Source: an uncultured Rickettsiales bacterium
GTDB taxonomy: Bacteria; Pseudomonadota; Alphaproteobacteria; Rs-D84
Direction: 5' to 3'
Assembly: GCA_900550565.1 (NCBI GenBank)
Contig: URSG01000016.1
Location: 1-18,517 of the forward strand
DNA length: 18,517 nucleotides
The position numbers and the translations under genes are program-made. Below are positions 5,930-13,808 of the stretch, in pieces. The notes below the pieces were generated by a model. That model searched no databases. It was given only the letters and a program-made list of their open reading frames with translations, and was not told where the DNA came from. Numbering within the stretch: position 1 is the stretch's first letter; the number at the start of each line of letters is the position of its first letter.

Positions 5930-5962
5930 AAAATAAAAAATGTCCGCCGGGGCGGACATTTT
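5930..5962 (-). terminator. Terminator of the secreted glycine-zipper protein operon
   Basis: On the minus strand AATGTCCGCC and GGCGGACATT form a long stem followed by TTTTTTATTTT. Together with the glyRS terminator it makes a convergent pair. The ~45 nt between them (5883-5929) hold nothing recognisable. Confidence 0.9.
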
Positions 5963-5964
5963 CA

Positions 5965-7626
5965 TTACTGTTCTGACATAACCGGAATCACAACCTGGTC
6001 ATTGTAATACCCCAAGAATCGCGAGCCTGTGACACAATACACCTTTTGCAAAGAATCCTTGTATTCACGCACGGCGGCAACCCAACGTTTTTCAATATCA
6101 TCTTGGGCCCCCTGGTACCCAGAAAACGCGCCCAACGCACCACCGGCACCGGCACCAATCAGCGTGCTTTTTAACCGCGCCTTGTTCCCCAGGTCAATAA
6201 TCCCACCGTCGGTGGCGTCCACCATCACTGGATAGAAATCGTCAATTGAATATGCGGCGTCGGTGCCAGAATCTGTTTGTGTCGGCAAATCATACGCCTC
6301 GCCCTGGGCTGTGCGGCCATAAATTTTAACGTTTTTATGTGTTCGTTTCCATTCGCGCCAATCAGATTTTTTCATACCGAACGTTTTGTCGCGCACCCCT
6401 GGAATCATCGCAGCGATACGCTTGCCTGGAACCCCAGCGGTTTTAATTTTTGCATATACCCCGGCATCCGATACGACCGTCTTGGACACTTCCTTCTTTT
6501 TAGAATCATAGAAAAACTGTTTCGCGATGTCCGCTTTTATGGTTTGGAATTGTTTTTCTGTGACCTCTTCCAAATCGTTGTCTGGATAAGCATCCAGTCT
6601 GATAGATACCAATTCCTGGGTGGTGCACTTTTTATCTTCACTGTCGCACAGGATTGTTGTTTTACCATCATCAATATTTAGATATGCGTTGCCTGTTATT
6701 GGCTGGCTGCTGACAATCATACCCCACAGACACGAATTTGAAACGCCTTTTATTTTACAGTCTTCTATGCGCAACACAGAATCACCCGACGCCATAATAT
6801 TGCCAACCATACCGCCGGCGGCCGCATTAACCCCAGCAGACAACGCTACGTCACCGCCAACCTTGCCACCGTATGCATTTGCCGTCATAATCGCCGCACC
6901 GGTCAGACCACCGACCAGTGTGCTTTGTGTTTTATGTTTGCCTGTGCCAAACATACCGTCTTGGCCAACCTCGTTCTTGCCGGCCATATTTCCGGCGACC
7001 GCCATAACGATTGTGCCAGCCGCGATTTTCAGACCGGCGTTCTGTTTTTGTTCCTGGTTCATAATGTGAACGACATCGTCCTTGGTCGGTTCTGCGTCCG
7101 CAGGAAAGACAATATTGCCTGCGTCAACCGTGTATGAATATTCAGGAAATTCAGAAATATTGCACTTAAAAGAATCACCGGCCGCCAAATTAGCGCGCGC
7201 CAACACAACATCTTGCCCGTCGGCCCCCATCTGCAAACCGCGCAGTTCAACAACCGCGACGCACGTTTGCGCACCACCTGCGCCCATACCAGCCGTCGGT
7301 GTGTCCCACGCAAATTCGCCATTAGGATAAATCATCGCGCACGATTCCAAACGCGCAACATTTGTGTCCCCGACATTTTCGCCACGCGATAATTTTTGCG
7401 CCAAATCAGCATTTGCGACACGTACCGGCAAATTTGTTTCTGCATCCGCCGACCCCGTCGTTGCAATCGGTGTCTGGGACGCTATCGCCATTTGTTCACG
7501 CTGGGCATTTACCTGTTGATAGTCCGATGCATAACTGCGCGACGCATTACCGACACGAACGCCAGCGTCCGCCGGGACAGAGCATAAAGCATAGAGCATA
7601 GATAACAGATAATAATTAAATTTCAT
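5965..7626 (-). CDS. Large secreted protein with glycine-zipper segments, function unknown
   Basis: The ATG at 7626, behind GGGGAGAGAGA, is preferred over the GTG at 7653 that overlaps the upstream stop. It gives 553 residues beginning with a signal peptide (MKFNYYLLSMLYALCSVPADA, cleavage likely after ADA). No catalytic domain is recognised. Two Gly/Ala-rich stretches with small-residue spacing look like glycine-zipper membrane segments: one in the middle (VGGLTGAAIMTANAYGGKVG onward) and one near the C-terminus (LIGAGAGGALGAFSGYQGA). Several cysteines (CAMIYP, TCVAVV, KCNISE, DCKIKG, SCLWGM, CDSEDKKC, YCVTG) suggest disulfides in an exported protein. The mature N-terminus has RVGNASRSYASDYQQV, echoed in the upstream barrel protein. 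The genes are 26 nt apart and likely one operon, so a joint role at the outer membrane is inferred. Confidence 0.85.
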   Translation of the reverse strand: MKFNYYLLSMLYALCSVPADAGVRVGNASRSYASDYQQVNAQREQMAIASQTPIATTGSADAETNLPVRVANADLAQKLSRGENVGDTNVARLESCAMIYPNGEFAWDTPTAGMGAGGAQTCVAVVELRGLQMGADGQDVVLARANLAAGDSFKCNISEFPEYSYTVDAGNIVFPADAEPTKDDVVHIMNQEQKQNAGLKIAAGTIVMAVAGNMAGKNEVGQDGMFGTGKHKTQSTLVGGLTGAAIMTANAYGGKVGGDVALSAGVNAAAGGMVGNIMASGDSVLRIEDCKIKGVSNSCLWGMIVSSQPITGNAYLNIDDGKTTILCDSEDKKCTTQELVSIRLDAYPDNDLEEVTEKQFQTIKADIAKQFFYDSKKKEVSKTVVSDAGVYAKIKTAGVPGKRIAAMIPGVRDKTFGMKKSDWREWKRTHKNVKIYGRTAQGEAYDLPTQTDSGTDAAYSIDDFYPVMVDATDGGIIDLGNKARLKSTLIGAGAGGALGAFSGYQGAQDDIEKRWVAAVREYKDSLQKVYCVTGSRFLGYYNDQVVIPVMSEQ

Positions 7627-7652
7627 TCTCTCTCCCCTGCACCCTTGTGTCA

Positions 7653-8786
7653 CTAGAATTGCAGTCTTGCCCGGACGCCCAAATCAATCATACTCAGGCG
7701 ACCACTTTCATACCAGTTGGTATAATGGAACACACTGTCGTATGGGGCCTGGTATTCACCACCAGCACCGTCCCCCAGCCATTCTGTCTGGGATACAACA
7801 ATACTGCCCGATGTTTTAACCTTGCCCAGATTGGCATAGCGAACAAAGAAATCTAATTTAATACCGCCGTCCATTTCTGTGGTCAGACCACCTTCTAGCA
7901 TAAATGCAAATTGTTCACTTGTGCCGCCATTGTGATACGCGTAAATATCAGAAATACCCGTCAAGTCCCCTGCGCCGGCCGCCGACGGTTCCATTTCAGA
8001 ATAAAATGTTTTATCATAAACAACATAGTCTGCGATTGTATTTAACGAAATACCAACACCGGCACCAATATACGGACGCAACGCCCCACCGGCCAGGTAT
8101 CCAGTATATGAATCAATATTGTAATACAGATTCAGCATTGTCGTATTCGCAGTGATTGCACCACCACTGACCTGGGCATCAACATAGTCACCATTACCGT
8201 CGGCGGTTCGCACCATATTGGCATACCCCAGACCCGAATAGCGCAAATATGAAAAGTCAACACGCACATCGTTATTGATTGCCGCACCAACAGATACCTG
8301 TAATGGAATCACAGAATCCGAATCAAAATCCGCCCGTTTGAACGCGCCTGGGACAACAAATGCCTTTTCTTCGTTTGCATAATCAGCGTCCATTCCGCCA
8401 TCAATGTTGGCCGAATATCCGGCCGACACACCAATATACAGCCCACTGTCCGCCAAACGGTCATAGTCAGACGCCTGGTAATATTGACGTCCGGCGTTTG
8501 TCGCACGGGACCCCACACGTGGCAACTGGCCCGTGATACGCGTTGGCTGGGCCGCGTTGTTTCGGACAACGGCCTGTTGTTGCACAACATTTTGATTTGT
8601 ATTTACAACACGACTATTTGCCGACGGCAGGTACATAACCTGGCCCTGGGGGGTGTTTGCCTGGTATGATGGCACGGCCACATTGGTCGGATACGCCGCC
8701 TGGTACACAGGATACGCCGCGCCCGCGCAAATTGGCAATGCCGCCAGCACGCCCGTTAAAACGGCAAAAACATTAAATTTTTTCAT
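7653..8786 (-). CDS. Outer-membrane beta-barrel protein (opacity/OmpA-like barrel)
   Basis: The ATG at 8786 is preferred to the one at 8798. It gives a signal peptide (MKKFNVFAVLTGVLAALPIC, cleavage near AGA-AYP) and leaves a workable leader from the -10 box at 8817-8812. The product is 377 residues. About 100 residues of Gln/Asn/Val-rich linker precede the barrel, which begins at GLYIGVSAGYSAN and ends in an aromatic strand, MIDLGVRARLQF, with a terminal Phe as needed for BAM-mediated insertion. Alternating strands such as VRVDFSYLRYSG and LRPYIGAGVGISLN fit the small 8-strand opacity-type barrels. A motif RVGSRATNAGRQYYQASDYD sits just before the barrel. The first gene of a two-gene operon, it is closed upstream by the terminator of the next barrel gene. 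Confidence 0.85.
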   Translation of the reverse strand: MKKFNVFAVLTGVLAALPICAGAAYPVYQAAYPTNVAVPSYQANTPQGQVMYLPSANSRVVNTNQNVVQQQAVVRNNAAQPTRITGQLPRVGSRATNAGRQYYQASDYDRLADSGLYIGVSAGYSANIDGGMDADYANEEKAFVVPGAFKRADFDSDSVIPLQVSVGAAINNDVRVDFSYLRYSGLGYANMVRTADGNGDYVDAQVSGGAITANTTMLNLYYNIDSYTGYLAGGALRPYIGAGVGISLNTIADYVVYDKTFYSEMEPSAAGAGDLTGISDIYAYHNGGTSEQFAFMLEGGLTTEMDGGIKLDFFVRYANLGKVKTSGSIVVSQTEWLGDGAGGEYQAPYDSVFHYTNWYESGRLSMIDLGVRARLQF

Positions 8787-8811
8787 ATAATCGCCCATTT
8801 CTTTTTAGCAT

Positions 8812-8840
8812 ATTATATCATAAAAATCGTCCCCATAAAA
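8812..8840 (-). promoter_or_regulatory. Promoter of the barrel / glycine-zipper operon
   Basis: There is a perfect TATAAT (8817-8812) with TGA directly upstream (extended -10). The -35 position, TTTTAT, is weak. The predicted start lies near 8805, which rules out the ATG at 8798 as an efficiently led start and supports the one at 8786. Confidence 0.55.
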
Positions 8841-8850
8841 GCATTTAGTA

Positions 8851-8880
8851 TAAAACAAAATCCCGCACCAGGCGGGATTT
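8851..8880 (-). terminator. Terminator of the second outer-membrane barrel gene
   Basis: On the minus strand AAATCCCGC, a CTGGT loop and GCGGGATTT are followed by TTGTTTTA. It lies about 40 nt after the stop codon at 8918. Confidence 0.85.
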
Positions 8881-8917
8881 AGTCCAATATATTTTGTTGT
8901 TTTTATTGTCCAAGACC

Positions 8918-10024
8918 CTAGAACGTAAAGTTCAAACGAACACCCATTTCTGCCTTGACATCGGTCCCGTTCTGGGATTTACGATGCGAGTCGTCAAATG
9001 TGTATTCGCCATACAGCGTCACCTGGGTATTGTCTGTCAACTGGTTCGCAACAGAAACACCGACAACATATTCGTCCCAGCCGTCTTCCATATTGGACAA
9101 CTGTTTTTCCAGTGCCACTTTCAAAGGTTGCAACTGGGCTGGAATATCGCTGGTGATTTTTTCAACGCCCTTGTCCGAATGGCGATTGAATTTGAACCAG
9201 CCGCCCGTGCTCCACCGGTCAGAAAACTGATAGAATCCATTGATACCGGCACTGAAATCAGTATAGCCCTTAATCTTTGCAGAAATCTGACTTGGCGCAC
9301 CAAACATTGCCAGTTGCGTCGCGGTTGACATTACACCCATTCCCCCACCTGGCAGTGGTATAGCACTCATAGGTTTCGTATCACCAACAACACGTATCAT
9401 ATTGTTGTCATCGGCAAATGTGCGTAAAACTTCGGCATAGACCTGTAATGTCAATTTATCCCAAACGTGACCAAACTTGGTCCCAGCGTGGAATCCCCAC
9501 ATACCGTCGGAATAGTTGTCATAGTCAAACACGCCATACACACTGCCTGGGTGCTGCAAATCACCCTTGACGTTATATGTGCCGCGCATTTCACCGACGC
9601 CGCCCAAATGGATGTCGCCATACACGTCCCATACAAACCCGTTATACAGGTTCAAAATACGGTATGTTGTACCCAGTCGTCCACCCGACAAACCGGTGCG
9701 GCCAATATCGTTGTCGTGGGTATATTGCAACATAAAATGCGTCGCCCAACGATCGGTAATGCCGTATCCCATTTCTTCTTGGACACGAACAATCGGAAAT
9801 TCAAATCCACCGTCGTGATTTTTTTCGCGGTGTGCCCATGAATTATCGGCAACCTTTAACATAATACCGTTGGACAATTTGGAATAGAACATATTCTGTT
9901 CTGGCAAATACAACGGATTTTCCATATTGTGGACCGTTGAATACAACTGGCCCGGAACGTTCGCAGCCATCGCAGGCATTGTCAGCACAGACGCAGCAAC
10001 TGCAAACTTTACAGATTTTTTCAT
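8918..10024 (-). CDS. Outer-membrane beta-barrel protein of unknown family
   Basis: The frame is open from 10228, but the ATG at 10024 has AAGGAGTT 5 nt upstream and begins a clear signal peptide (MKKSVKFAVAASVLTMPAMA, cleavage before ANVPG), giving 368 residues. Many alternating aromatic strands are visible, for example WATHFMLQYTHDND, GFVWDVYGDIHLGG and TQVTLYGEYTF. The protein ends in a terminal-Phe beta-signal (MGVRLNFTF). There is a long internal loop rich in Gly/Met around PLPGGGMGVMST. It resembles transporter-like or DUF3187-type barrels in layout, but I cannot assign a family with confidence. It is a monocistronic unit: its own leader with a direct repeat upstream and a strong terminator downstream. 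Confidence 0.85.
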   Translation of the reverse strand: MKKSVKFAVAASVLTMPAMAANVPGQLYSTVHNMENPLYLPEQNMFYSKLSNGIMLKVADNSWAHREKNHDGGFEFPIVRVQEEMGYGITDRWATHFMLQYTHDNDIGRTGLSGGRLGTTYRILNLYNGFVWDVYGDIHLGGVGEMRGTYNVKGDLQHPGSVYGVFDYDNYSDGMWGFHAGTKFGHVWDKLTLQVYAEVLRTFADDNNMIRVVGDTKPMSAIPLPGGGMGVMSTATQLAMFGAPSQISAKIKGYTDFSAGINGFYQFSDRWSTGGWFKFNRHSDKGVEKITSDIPAQLQPLKVALEKQLSNMEDGWDEYVVGVSVANQLTDNTQVTLYGEYTFDDSHRKSQNGTDVKAEMGVRLNFTF

Positions 10025-10060
10025 CAAATAACTCCTTCGTTGTGATGAAACACCACAGCC

Positions 10061-10111
10061 CCCATTATTGGCAAGACTGGGGTCCATATCCGCACCGCCC
10101 ATTATTGGCAA
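10061..10111 (-). repeat. Paired 14-nt direct repeat in the leader of the barrel gene
   Basis: TTGCCAATAATGGG occurs twice on the minus strand (10111-10098 and 10074-10061), with starts 37 nt apart. The outer copy can supply a -35 (TTGCCA), with TATGGA at 10088-10083 after 17 nt as a moderate -10. The inner copy would then lie in the transcribed leader. It may be an operator pair or a small duplication. Confidence 0.5.
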
Positions 10112-10193
10112 CAGTGCGCTTTTATGATACGAACGTTCACCAGGATATACCCATTTTGGGAACAATGTCAAAGGAATCTTTTTCTTGCAAAAT

Positions 10194-11438
10194 TTATTTA
10201 TGCTGGTATGCCAAAACGTATGGAACAATTTTTTCCCACGATTCTGGGGAAATCCACGAACGCGGAATCACAATGCTGTTGTGCTGGCCGGCCGACATTT
10301 TGGGCAATACATCACAATTTTTTGCATTTATGATTTGTGGCAACGAAATTGTCACGCCACTGATTTGCCCTGGCACAACAAATGTAATTTCTGTCCCGGC
10401 GCGAATTTCATTTCGTAATTCTAATGTGATTTTTTCTGAATCAGTTGCCGTCACAACCCCTGCGACGTGCCAGTCAGATGTTGACCGCGTTGTTTCATAA
10501 TCGTGCGCGTCCGCCCCCAAATTCCCGTCAAAGAATGCCGTGGTATAACCGCGCGATTCCAGTTTATTTAGTTCCGCCATAAATGGTGCCGGGTCAAAAT
10601 TATCAGGGTCCGCCGCATACGCGTCCATCGCGCACCGATACGCATTTGTCACCATACCGACATAGTATTCACTGCGATTGCGACCCTCTATCTTTAACGA
10701 ATCAGGACGCGCGGCAATAATCTCTGCCAGGCGTGGCATCAAACACAAATCGCGCGAATTCATAATATACGCGCCACGTTCATCTTCGGTTATCGGCATT
10801 TCAATCCCAGATTCTGTTTCGCGCAAAATAACATCATATTTCCATCGGCACAGTTGTGCGCACGCCCCACGATTGGCCGGGCGACCGGTGATAAAGTTGG
10901 ACAACAGGCAACGGCCAGAATAACTCATACACATTGCGCCGTGAACAAAAATTTCCAGCCCAACATCTGGGCAGGCGGCACGGATTTCACGAAATTCTGC
11001 GAACGGAACCTCGCGCGCCAGGACGCACAGACTGGCACCTGCGTTTTGCCAGAATTTGACCGACGCCGCAGAACAAATATTCGCCTGGGTTGATACGTGT
11101 ATCGGCATATCAGGGTGATGTTCGCGCACCCACATCATAACGCCTGGGTCGGCAACAATCAACGCATCAGGGGCCAGATAGTTTATTATTTCACTGACGC
11201 GTTTCATATTTGCATACTCGCGTTCGTGCGCAAACAGGTTAAACGCCAAATAAACCTTTTTCCCGGCCGCGTGCGCCAGTTCTATGCCCTGGCGGACTTC
11301 ATCAGTGGTGATTTTTGCACGCGCACGCATTGAAAAGCCCGGCAACCCAGCATAAATTGCGTCAGCCCCATATAAAATAGCGGTTTTGAACGCGTCCAAT
11401 GTGCCTGCTGGGGCCAATAATTCTGGTAATTTAATCAT
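10194..11438 (-). CDS. trhP: U32-family tRNA hydroxylation protein TrhP (YegQ)
   Basis: TrhP uses prephenate to hydroxylate uridine-34 of tRNAs as the first step towards 5-carboxymethoxy- or methoxyuridine. It was formerly annotated as a U32 peptidase or collagenase-like protease. The 414-residue product starts PELLAPAGTLDAFKTAILYG, the family N-terminal signature. It has the cysteine cluster C170, C177, C193 and C197 within VHGAMCMSYSGRCLLSNFITG and NRGACAQLCRW, expected to hold an iron-sulfur cluster. Length and motif order fit TrhP rather than the longer RlhA (23S rRNA) homolog, though the choice within U32 is inferred. The ATG is preceded by AAAGGC. Its 3' end is about 170 nt before the second barrel gene, with no clear terminator between, only the barrel gene's leader. 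Confidence 0.88.
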   Translation of the reverse strand: MIKLPELLAPAGTLDAFKTAILYGADAIYAGLPGFSMRARAKITTDEVRQGIELAHAAGKKVYLAFNLFAHEREYANMKRVSEIINYLAPDALIVADPGVMMWVREHHPDMPIHVSTQANICSAASVKFWQNAGASLCVLAREVPFAEFREIRAACPDVGLEIFVHGAMCMSYSGRCLLSNFITGRPANRGACAQLCRWKYDVILRETESGIEMPITEDERGAYIMNSRDLCLMPRLAEIIAARPDSLKIEGRNRSEYYVGMVTNAYRCAMDAYAADPDNFDPAPFMAELNKLESRGYTTAFFDGNLGADAHDYETTRSTSDWHVAGVVTATDSEKITLELRNEIRAGTEITFVVPGQISGVTISLPQIINAKNCDVLPKMSAGQHNSIVIPRSWISPESWEKIVPYVLAYQHK

Positions 11439-11448
11439 AATTTTGCCT

Positions 11449-11478
11449 TTGACATATATTTTTTACAGTTATTATATA
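11449..11478 (+). promoter_or_regulatory. Upstream promoter of tRNA-Thr
   Basis: A perfect TTGACA (11449-11454), an 18-nt spacer and TATATA (11473-11478). It lies about 60 nt ahead of the second promoter and reads toward the tRNA. Confidence 0.5.
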
Positions 11479-11506
11479 AAATCAAGTGATTTATAAATTT
11501 TTATAC

Positions 11507-11535
11507 TTGAAATTATTTTCTGAACCATGTATAGT
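11507..11535 (+). promoter_or_regulatory. Proximal promoter of tRNA-Thr
   Basis: TTGAAA (11507-11512), 17 nt, then TATAGT (11530-11535). The predicted start is within a few bases of the tRNA 5' end at 11546. Confidence 0.75.
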
Positions 11536-11545
11536 AAAGCCCGTT

Positions 11546-11621
11546 GCCAGTTTAGCTCAGCTGGTAGAGCATCTGATTTGTAATCAGAGGGTCGTTGGTT
11601 CAAGTCCGACAACTGGCACCA
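11546..11621 (+). tRNA. tRNA-Thr (anticodon TGT)
   Basis: This is a 76-nt tRNA including an encoded CCA. The acceptor is GCCAGTT/AACTGGC with discriminator A, the D arm is TAGCTCAGCTGGTAGAGC, and the anticodon stem CTGAT/ATCAG flanks a loop TTTGTAA with TGT. The T arm is TCGTTGGTTCAAGTCCGAC. Confidence 0.97.
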
Positions 11622-11626
11622 GAATT

Positions 11627-11650
11627 ACCGCGGTCACTCGCGGTTTTTTT
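11627..11650 (+). terminator. Terminator of tRNA-Thr
   Basis: CCGCG (11628-11632) and CGCGG (11639-11643) form a stem followed by seven T, starting 6 nt after the tRNA. Confidence 0.9.
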
Positions 11651-11660
11651 ATTTGATTAT

Positions 11661-11687
11661 ACAAAAAACGTCCCTGGGTGGGGACGG
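11661..11687 (-). terminator. Terminator of the two-TM protein gene
   Basis: On the minus strand CGTCCC (11686-11681) and GGGACG (11674-11669) form a stem with loop CACCCA, followed by TTTTTTG. It is convergent with the tRNA-Thr terminator. Confidence 0.85.
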
Positions 11688-11715
11688 AATGAAAGGTTCA
11701 GAACACATATAAATT

Positions 11716-12207
11716 TTACTTTTTACGGATGCGCGACTTTGCACGACGCGATTTTTCAACCGCCACATCATCGTCATCATCAAAATCATCGTCCGTATAA
11801 TACGCGTTTGTTATATCGTCCAATAAACGACGCACATTTGCATTTCGGGCGGCGTATTTCTTTATACCGACAACCAATGCCGCTGTGATTATTTTTTCCA
11901 AATCTTGTTGTGAAACATTGCGGGTAATGCGGTCACGGACGTTTGACGCAATACGCATCGCCGCGCCACGTGCACGATAGAACACAGACCGACGACGACG
12001 ACGCGCAACGATGATTTCGTGCGTCCACATAATAATTAAAAATATCACCATCGGCACCGCAGCGCACACGACAAAATATTTAAATACGACATCGCCACAA
12101 AATCCTAATCCAAACATCGGCGCACAGGTTCGCATAGTATGCAACAATATCGTCGCAATAATTTCATAGATAAAAAATATCGTCAGGTATATTTTAAATC
12201 GCAACAT
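11716..12207 (-). CDS. Two-TM inner-membrane protein with a charged cytoplasmic tail, unknown function
   Basis: This 163-residue protein has two predicted membrane segments (about residues 5-25 and 42-63). A stop-transfer run of five arginines (ARRRRRS, near 69-74) places the tail in the cytoplasm. The tail holds a helical region (VSQQDLEKIITAALVVGIKK), then an aspartate cluster (DDDFDDDDD) and a basic end (RRAKSRIRKK). The cysteines C28, C37 and C48 are in or near the membrane part. No family is recognised. The start is supported by AAAGGACTAAAA. It is flanked by terminators on both sides, so it is a single-gene unit. The -10-like TATAAA boxes upstream lack a good -35. Confidence 0.8.
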   Translation of the reverse strand: MLRFKIYLTIFFIYEIIATILLHTMRTCAPMFGLGFCGDVVFKYFVVCAAVPMVIFLIIMWTHEIIVARRRRRSVFYRARGAAMRIASNVRDRITRNVSQQDLEKIITAALVVGIKKYAARNANVRRLLDDITNAYYTDDDFDDDDDVAVEKSRRAKSRIRKK

Positions 12208-12278
12208 TTTTAGTCCTTTGTTTTATACGTTTATATTTTCGCATAATGATAAAAACATTTCATCGGGAACAAATTCAC

Positions 12279-12311
12279 AAAAAAAACGTCGCCCGCCAGG
12301 ACGGGTGACGT
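12279..12311 (-). terminator. Terminator of the CvpA operon
   Basis: On the minus strand a 10-bp stem ACGTCACCCG / CGGGCGACGT (one G-T pair) with loop TCCTGG is followed by eight T. It lies about 25 nt after the cvpA-like stop codon. Confidence 0.9.
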
Positions 12312-12334
12312 CTGTGAATTTATTCACAATTTCG

Positions 12335-13123
12335 CTATTCTGTATCAGCGTTTCCTTTTTCGGCACGCGCCGCAGATTCAATCTGCAACAACTGGTTTTC
12401 CAGTGCTGTGCGTTCTGATGATTTATAGCCTGTTTCAGGTGCAGGCTTTGCCGCCGGCGCAGAATCAGTTTTATTGTTCTGGGCGGCTGGGGTCGGCTTT
12501 GCATCTGGGCCAGATGTTTTTACGGTCCCGGCCGGCACATCGCCCGACACCGCCGGATTTATCAGGTTGTTGTAAATTTCCGCCGCCTGTTGCGTGCCGG
12601 CGACATCACGCGCCAACAGTTTATTTTCAGCACCCGGCACAAACCATTTATCCAGTTTAACCGCCGTCAACTGCATTACCGGACGCGTCCGCGCGTTGGC
12701 AATCCAGTCTGGCATTTGGGGTGCATCTGAAAAATACCACAACGCCCCCCAATAAACAACGCCCATTACAAAGATTCCGCGGATAATACCAAAGATAACC
12801 CCCAGCGTATGATCTGTGACCTTCATCATACTGTCTTGAACCTTGTCGCGCAGTTTCTGGTTAAAGAATCCGACAATCAACAATATCGCAAAAAATACGA
12901 TAAAGTATGACGCAACCAATGTCCCAACCGTAGAATCCGGCAAATCAAACCAATGTTGCAACAGACCGTCCAACAATGGTGACACAAAACGTGCCGTCAC
13001 CGCCGCCACAACCCATGACAACGTTGCAATTGTTTCATACACACCGCCACGTATTGTCGCCCACACAGTGGACGCCAACACGATGCCAATATATATATAA
13101 TCTAAAACAGTCAAATTAAACAT
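12335..13123 (-). CDS. cvpA: CvpA family protein
   Basis: The N-terminal ~165 residues match CvpA: NLTVLDYIYIGIVLASTVWATIRGGVYETIATLSWVVAAV, then three more hydrophobic segments, including the typical DHTLGVIFGIIRGIFVMGVVYW. CvpA was named for colicin V production and is linked to purF expression and bile or envelope stress tolerance in enterobacteria. It is an inner-membrane protein of unknown biochemical role. Here it is followed by a Pro/Ala/Thr-rich linker and a short C-terminal helix (ALENQLLQIESAARAEKG), making 262 residues, longer than the ~160 of E. coli CvpA but common in alphaproteobacteria. The gene starts 31 nt behind a membrane-anchored thioredoxin-like gene. The ribosome site AAAGGATAG is part of a small ATCCT-AAA-AGGAT hairpin. 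Confidence 0.92.
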   Translation of the reverse strand: MFNLTVLDYIYIGIVLASTVWATIRGGVYETIATLSWVVAAVTARFVSPLLDGLLQHWFDLPDSTVGTLVASYFIVFFAILLIVGFFNQKLRDKVQDSMMKVTDHTLGVIFGIIRGIFVMGVVYWGALWYFSDAPQMPDWIANARTRPVMQLTAVKLDKWFVPGAENKLLARDVAGTQQAAEIYNNLINPAVSGDVPAGTVKTSGPDAKPTPAAQNNKTDSAPAAKPAPETGYKSSERTALENQLLQIESAARAEKGNADTE

Positions 13124-13154
13124 AGGCTATCCTTTTAGGATTTTCCGTTTACCG

Positions 13155-13724
13155 TTATTTCTTTTTGCGAACCAGAATGAATCCCAACGCTGCAACCAAC
13201 ACAATCAGCAAACCATAGAAATAGATGCTGGAATTATTTTTTTTTTCAACTGTCGTATCGGCAGCAACCGTGTTTGGATTGTATTCAGACACCGCCGATG
13301 CGCGATCTGGGTGTGCAGCCTTGAACGCGTCTGCATCAGATTCCATTGCCTTGCGATTTTCGGCCGCCGCAGATTTTGCTGCGTCTGACATATCCGCTTC
13401 TACTGCGTCACGCAAATCTTGCTGCATAAAATCAGCATATCCCTGGAAGCATTTTTCGCCAATCACAATTACCGGCACGCCACCAGATTCATATTCGCAT
13501 TTCTTTAACGCGTCCTGGAACATCGGCAATGATTCCTGGACCATAACATTAACCTCGCTGACCTTTAATTCAGGGTATTCATAAACCAAATTATTGCTGA
13601 TGAATTCGCGCGCGTGATGACAATGCGGACAGGTCGGCGAATAATAAACCGTAATATCCGCAGCAGATGCCGCACCAAAAATCGCCATACCAAACACAGC
13701 GGACAAAATTGATAATTTTTTCAT
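13155..13724 (-). CDS. Secreted, membrane-anchored thioredoxin/glutaredoxin-like protein (CPHC)
   Basis: The 189-residue protein starts with a signal peptide (MKKLSILSAVFGMAIFGAAS, cleavage near ASA-ADI). The thioredoxin-fold core follows at once: ITVYYSPTCPHCHHAREFI with the active-site pair C32-P-H-C35, and the cis-proline loop GGVPVIVIGEKCFQGY. CPHC is the DsbA active-site sequence, but the small fold and short spacing resemble glutaredoxin more. After an Ala/Asp-rich linker (about 105-160) a single C-terminal membrane segment (YFYGLLIVLVAALGFILV) ends in RKKK, so the domain faces the periplasm, tethered to the inner membrane. A role in thiol oxidation or isomerisation is likely. Further cysteines flank the fold (KKCEYE, EKCFQG). 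Promoter and ribosome site (AAAGGAGAAAAA) are strong, and cvpA is probably cotranscribed. Confidence 0.88.
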   Translation of the reverse strand: MKKLSILSAVFGMAIFGAASAADITVYYSPTCPHCHHAREFISNNLVYEYPELKVSEVNVMVQESLPMFQDALKKCEYESGGVPVIVIGEKCFQGYADFMQQDLRDAVEADMSDAAKSAAAENRKAMESDADAFKAAHPDRASAVSEYNPNTVAADTTVEKKNNSSIYFYGLLIVLVAALGFILVRKKK

Positions 13725-13748
13725 TTTTTCTCCTTTATTCCTGACCTG

Positions 13749-13777
13749 ATTATAGGAATCTGGGCGCGCCGGTGCAA
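13749..13777 (-). promoter_or_regulatory. Promoter of the thioredoxin-like / cvpA operon
   Basis: TTGCAC (13777-13772), exactly 17 nt, then a perfect TATAAT (13754-13749), about 25 nt upstream of the start codon. Confidence 0.8.
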
Positions 13778-13808
13778 GCCATTTTTATACAAATTATGCA
13801 AATTTTTA

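Noticed and set aside
10025..10228. 68-residue N-terminal extension of the barrel protein
   Set aside because: It lacks a ribosome site, overlaps the trhP 3' end, and places a textbook signal peptide in the interior. The ATG at 10024 has AAGGAG.
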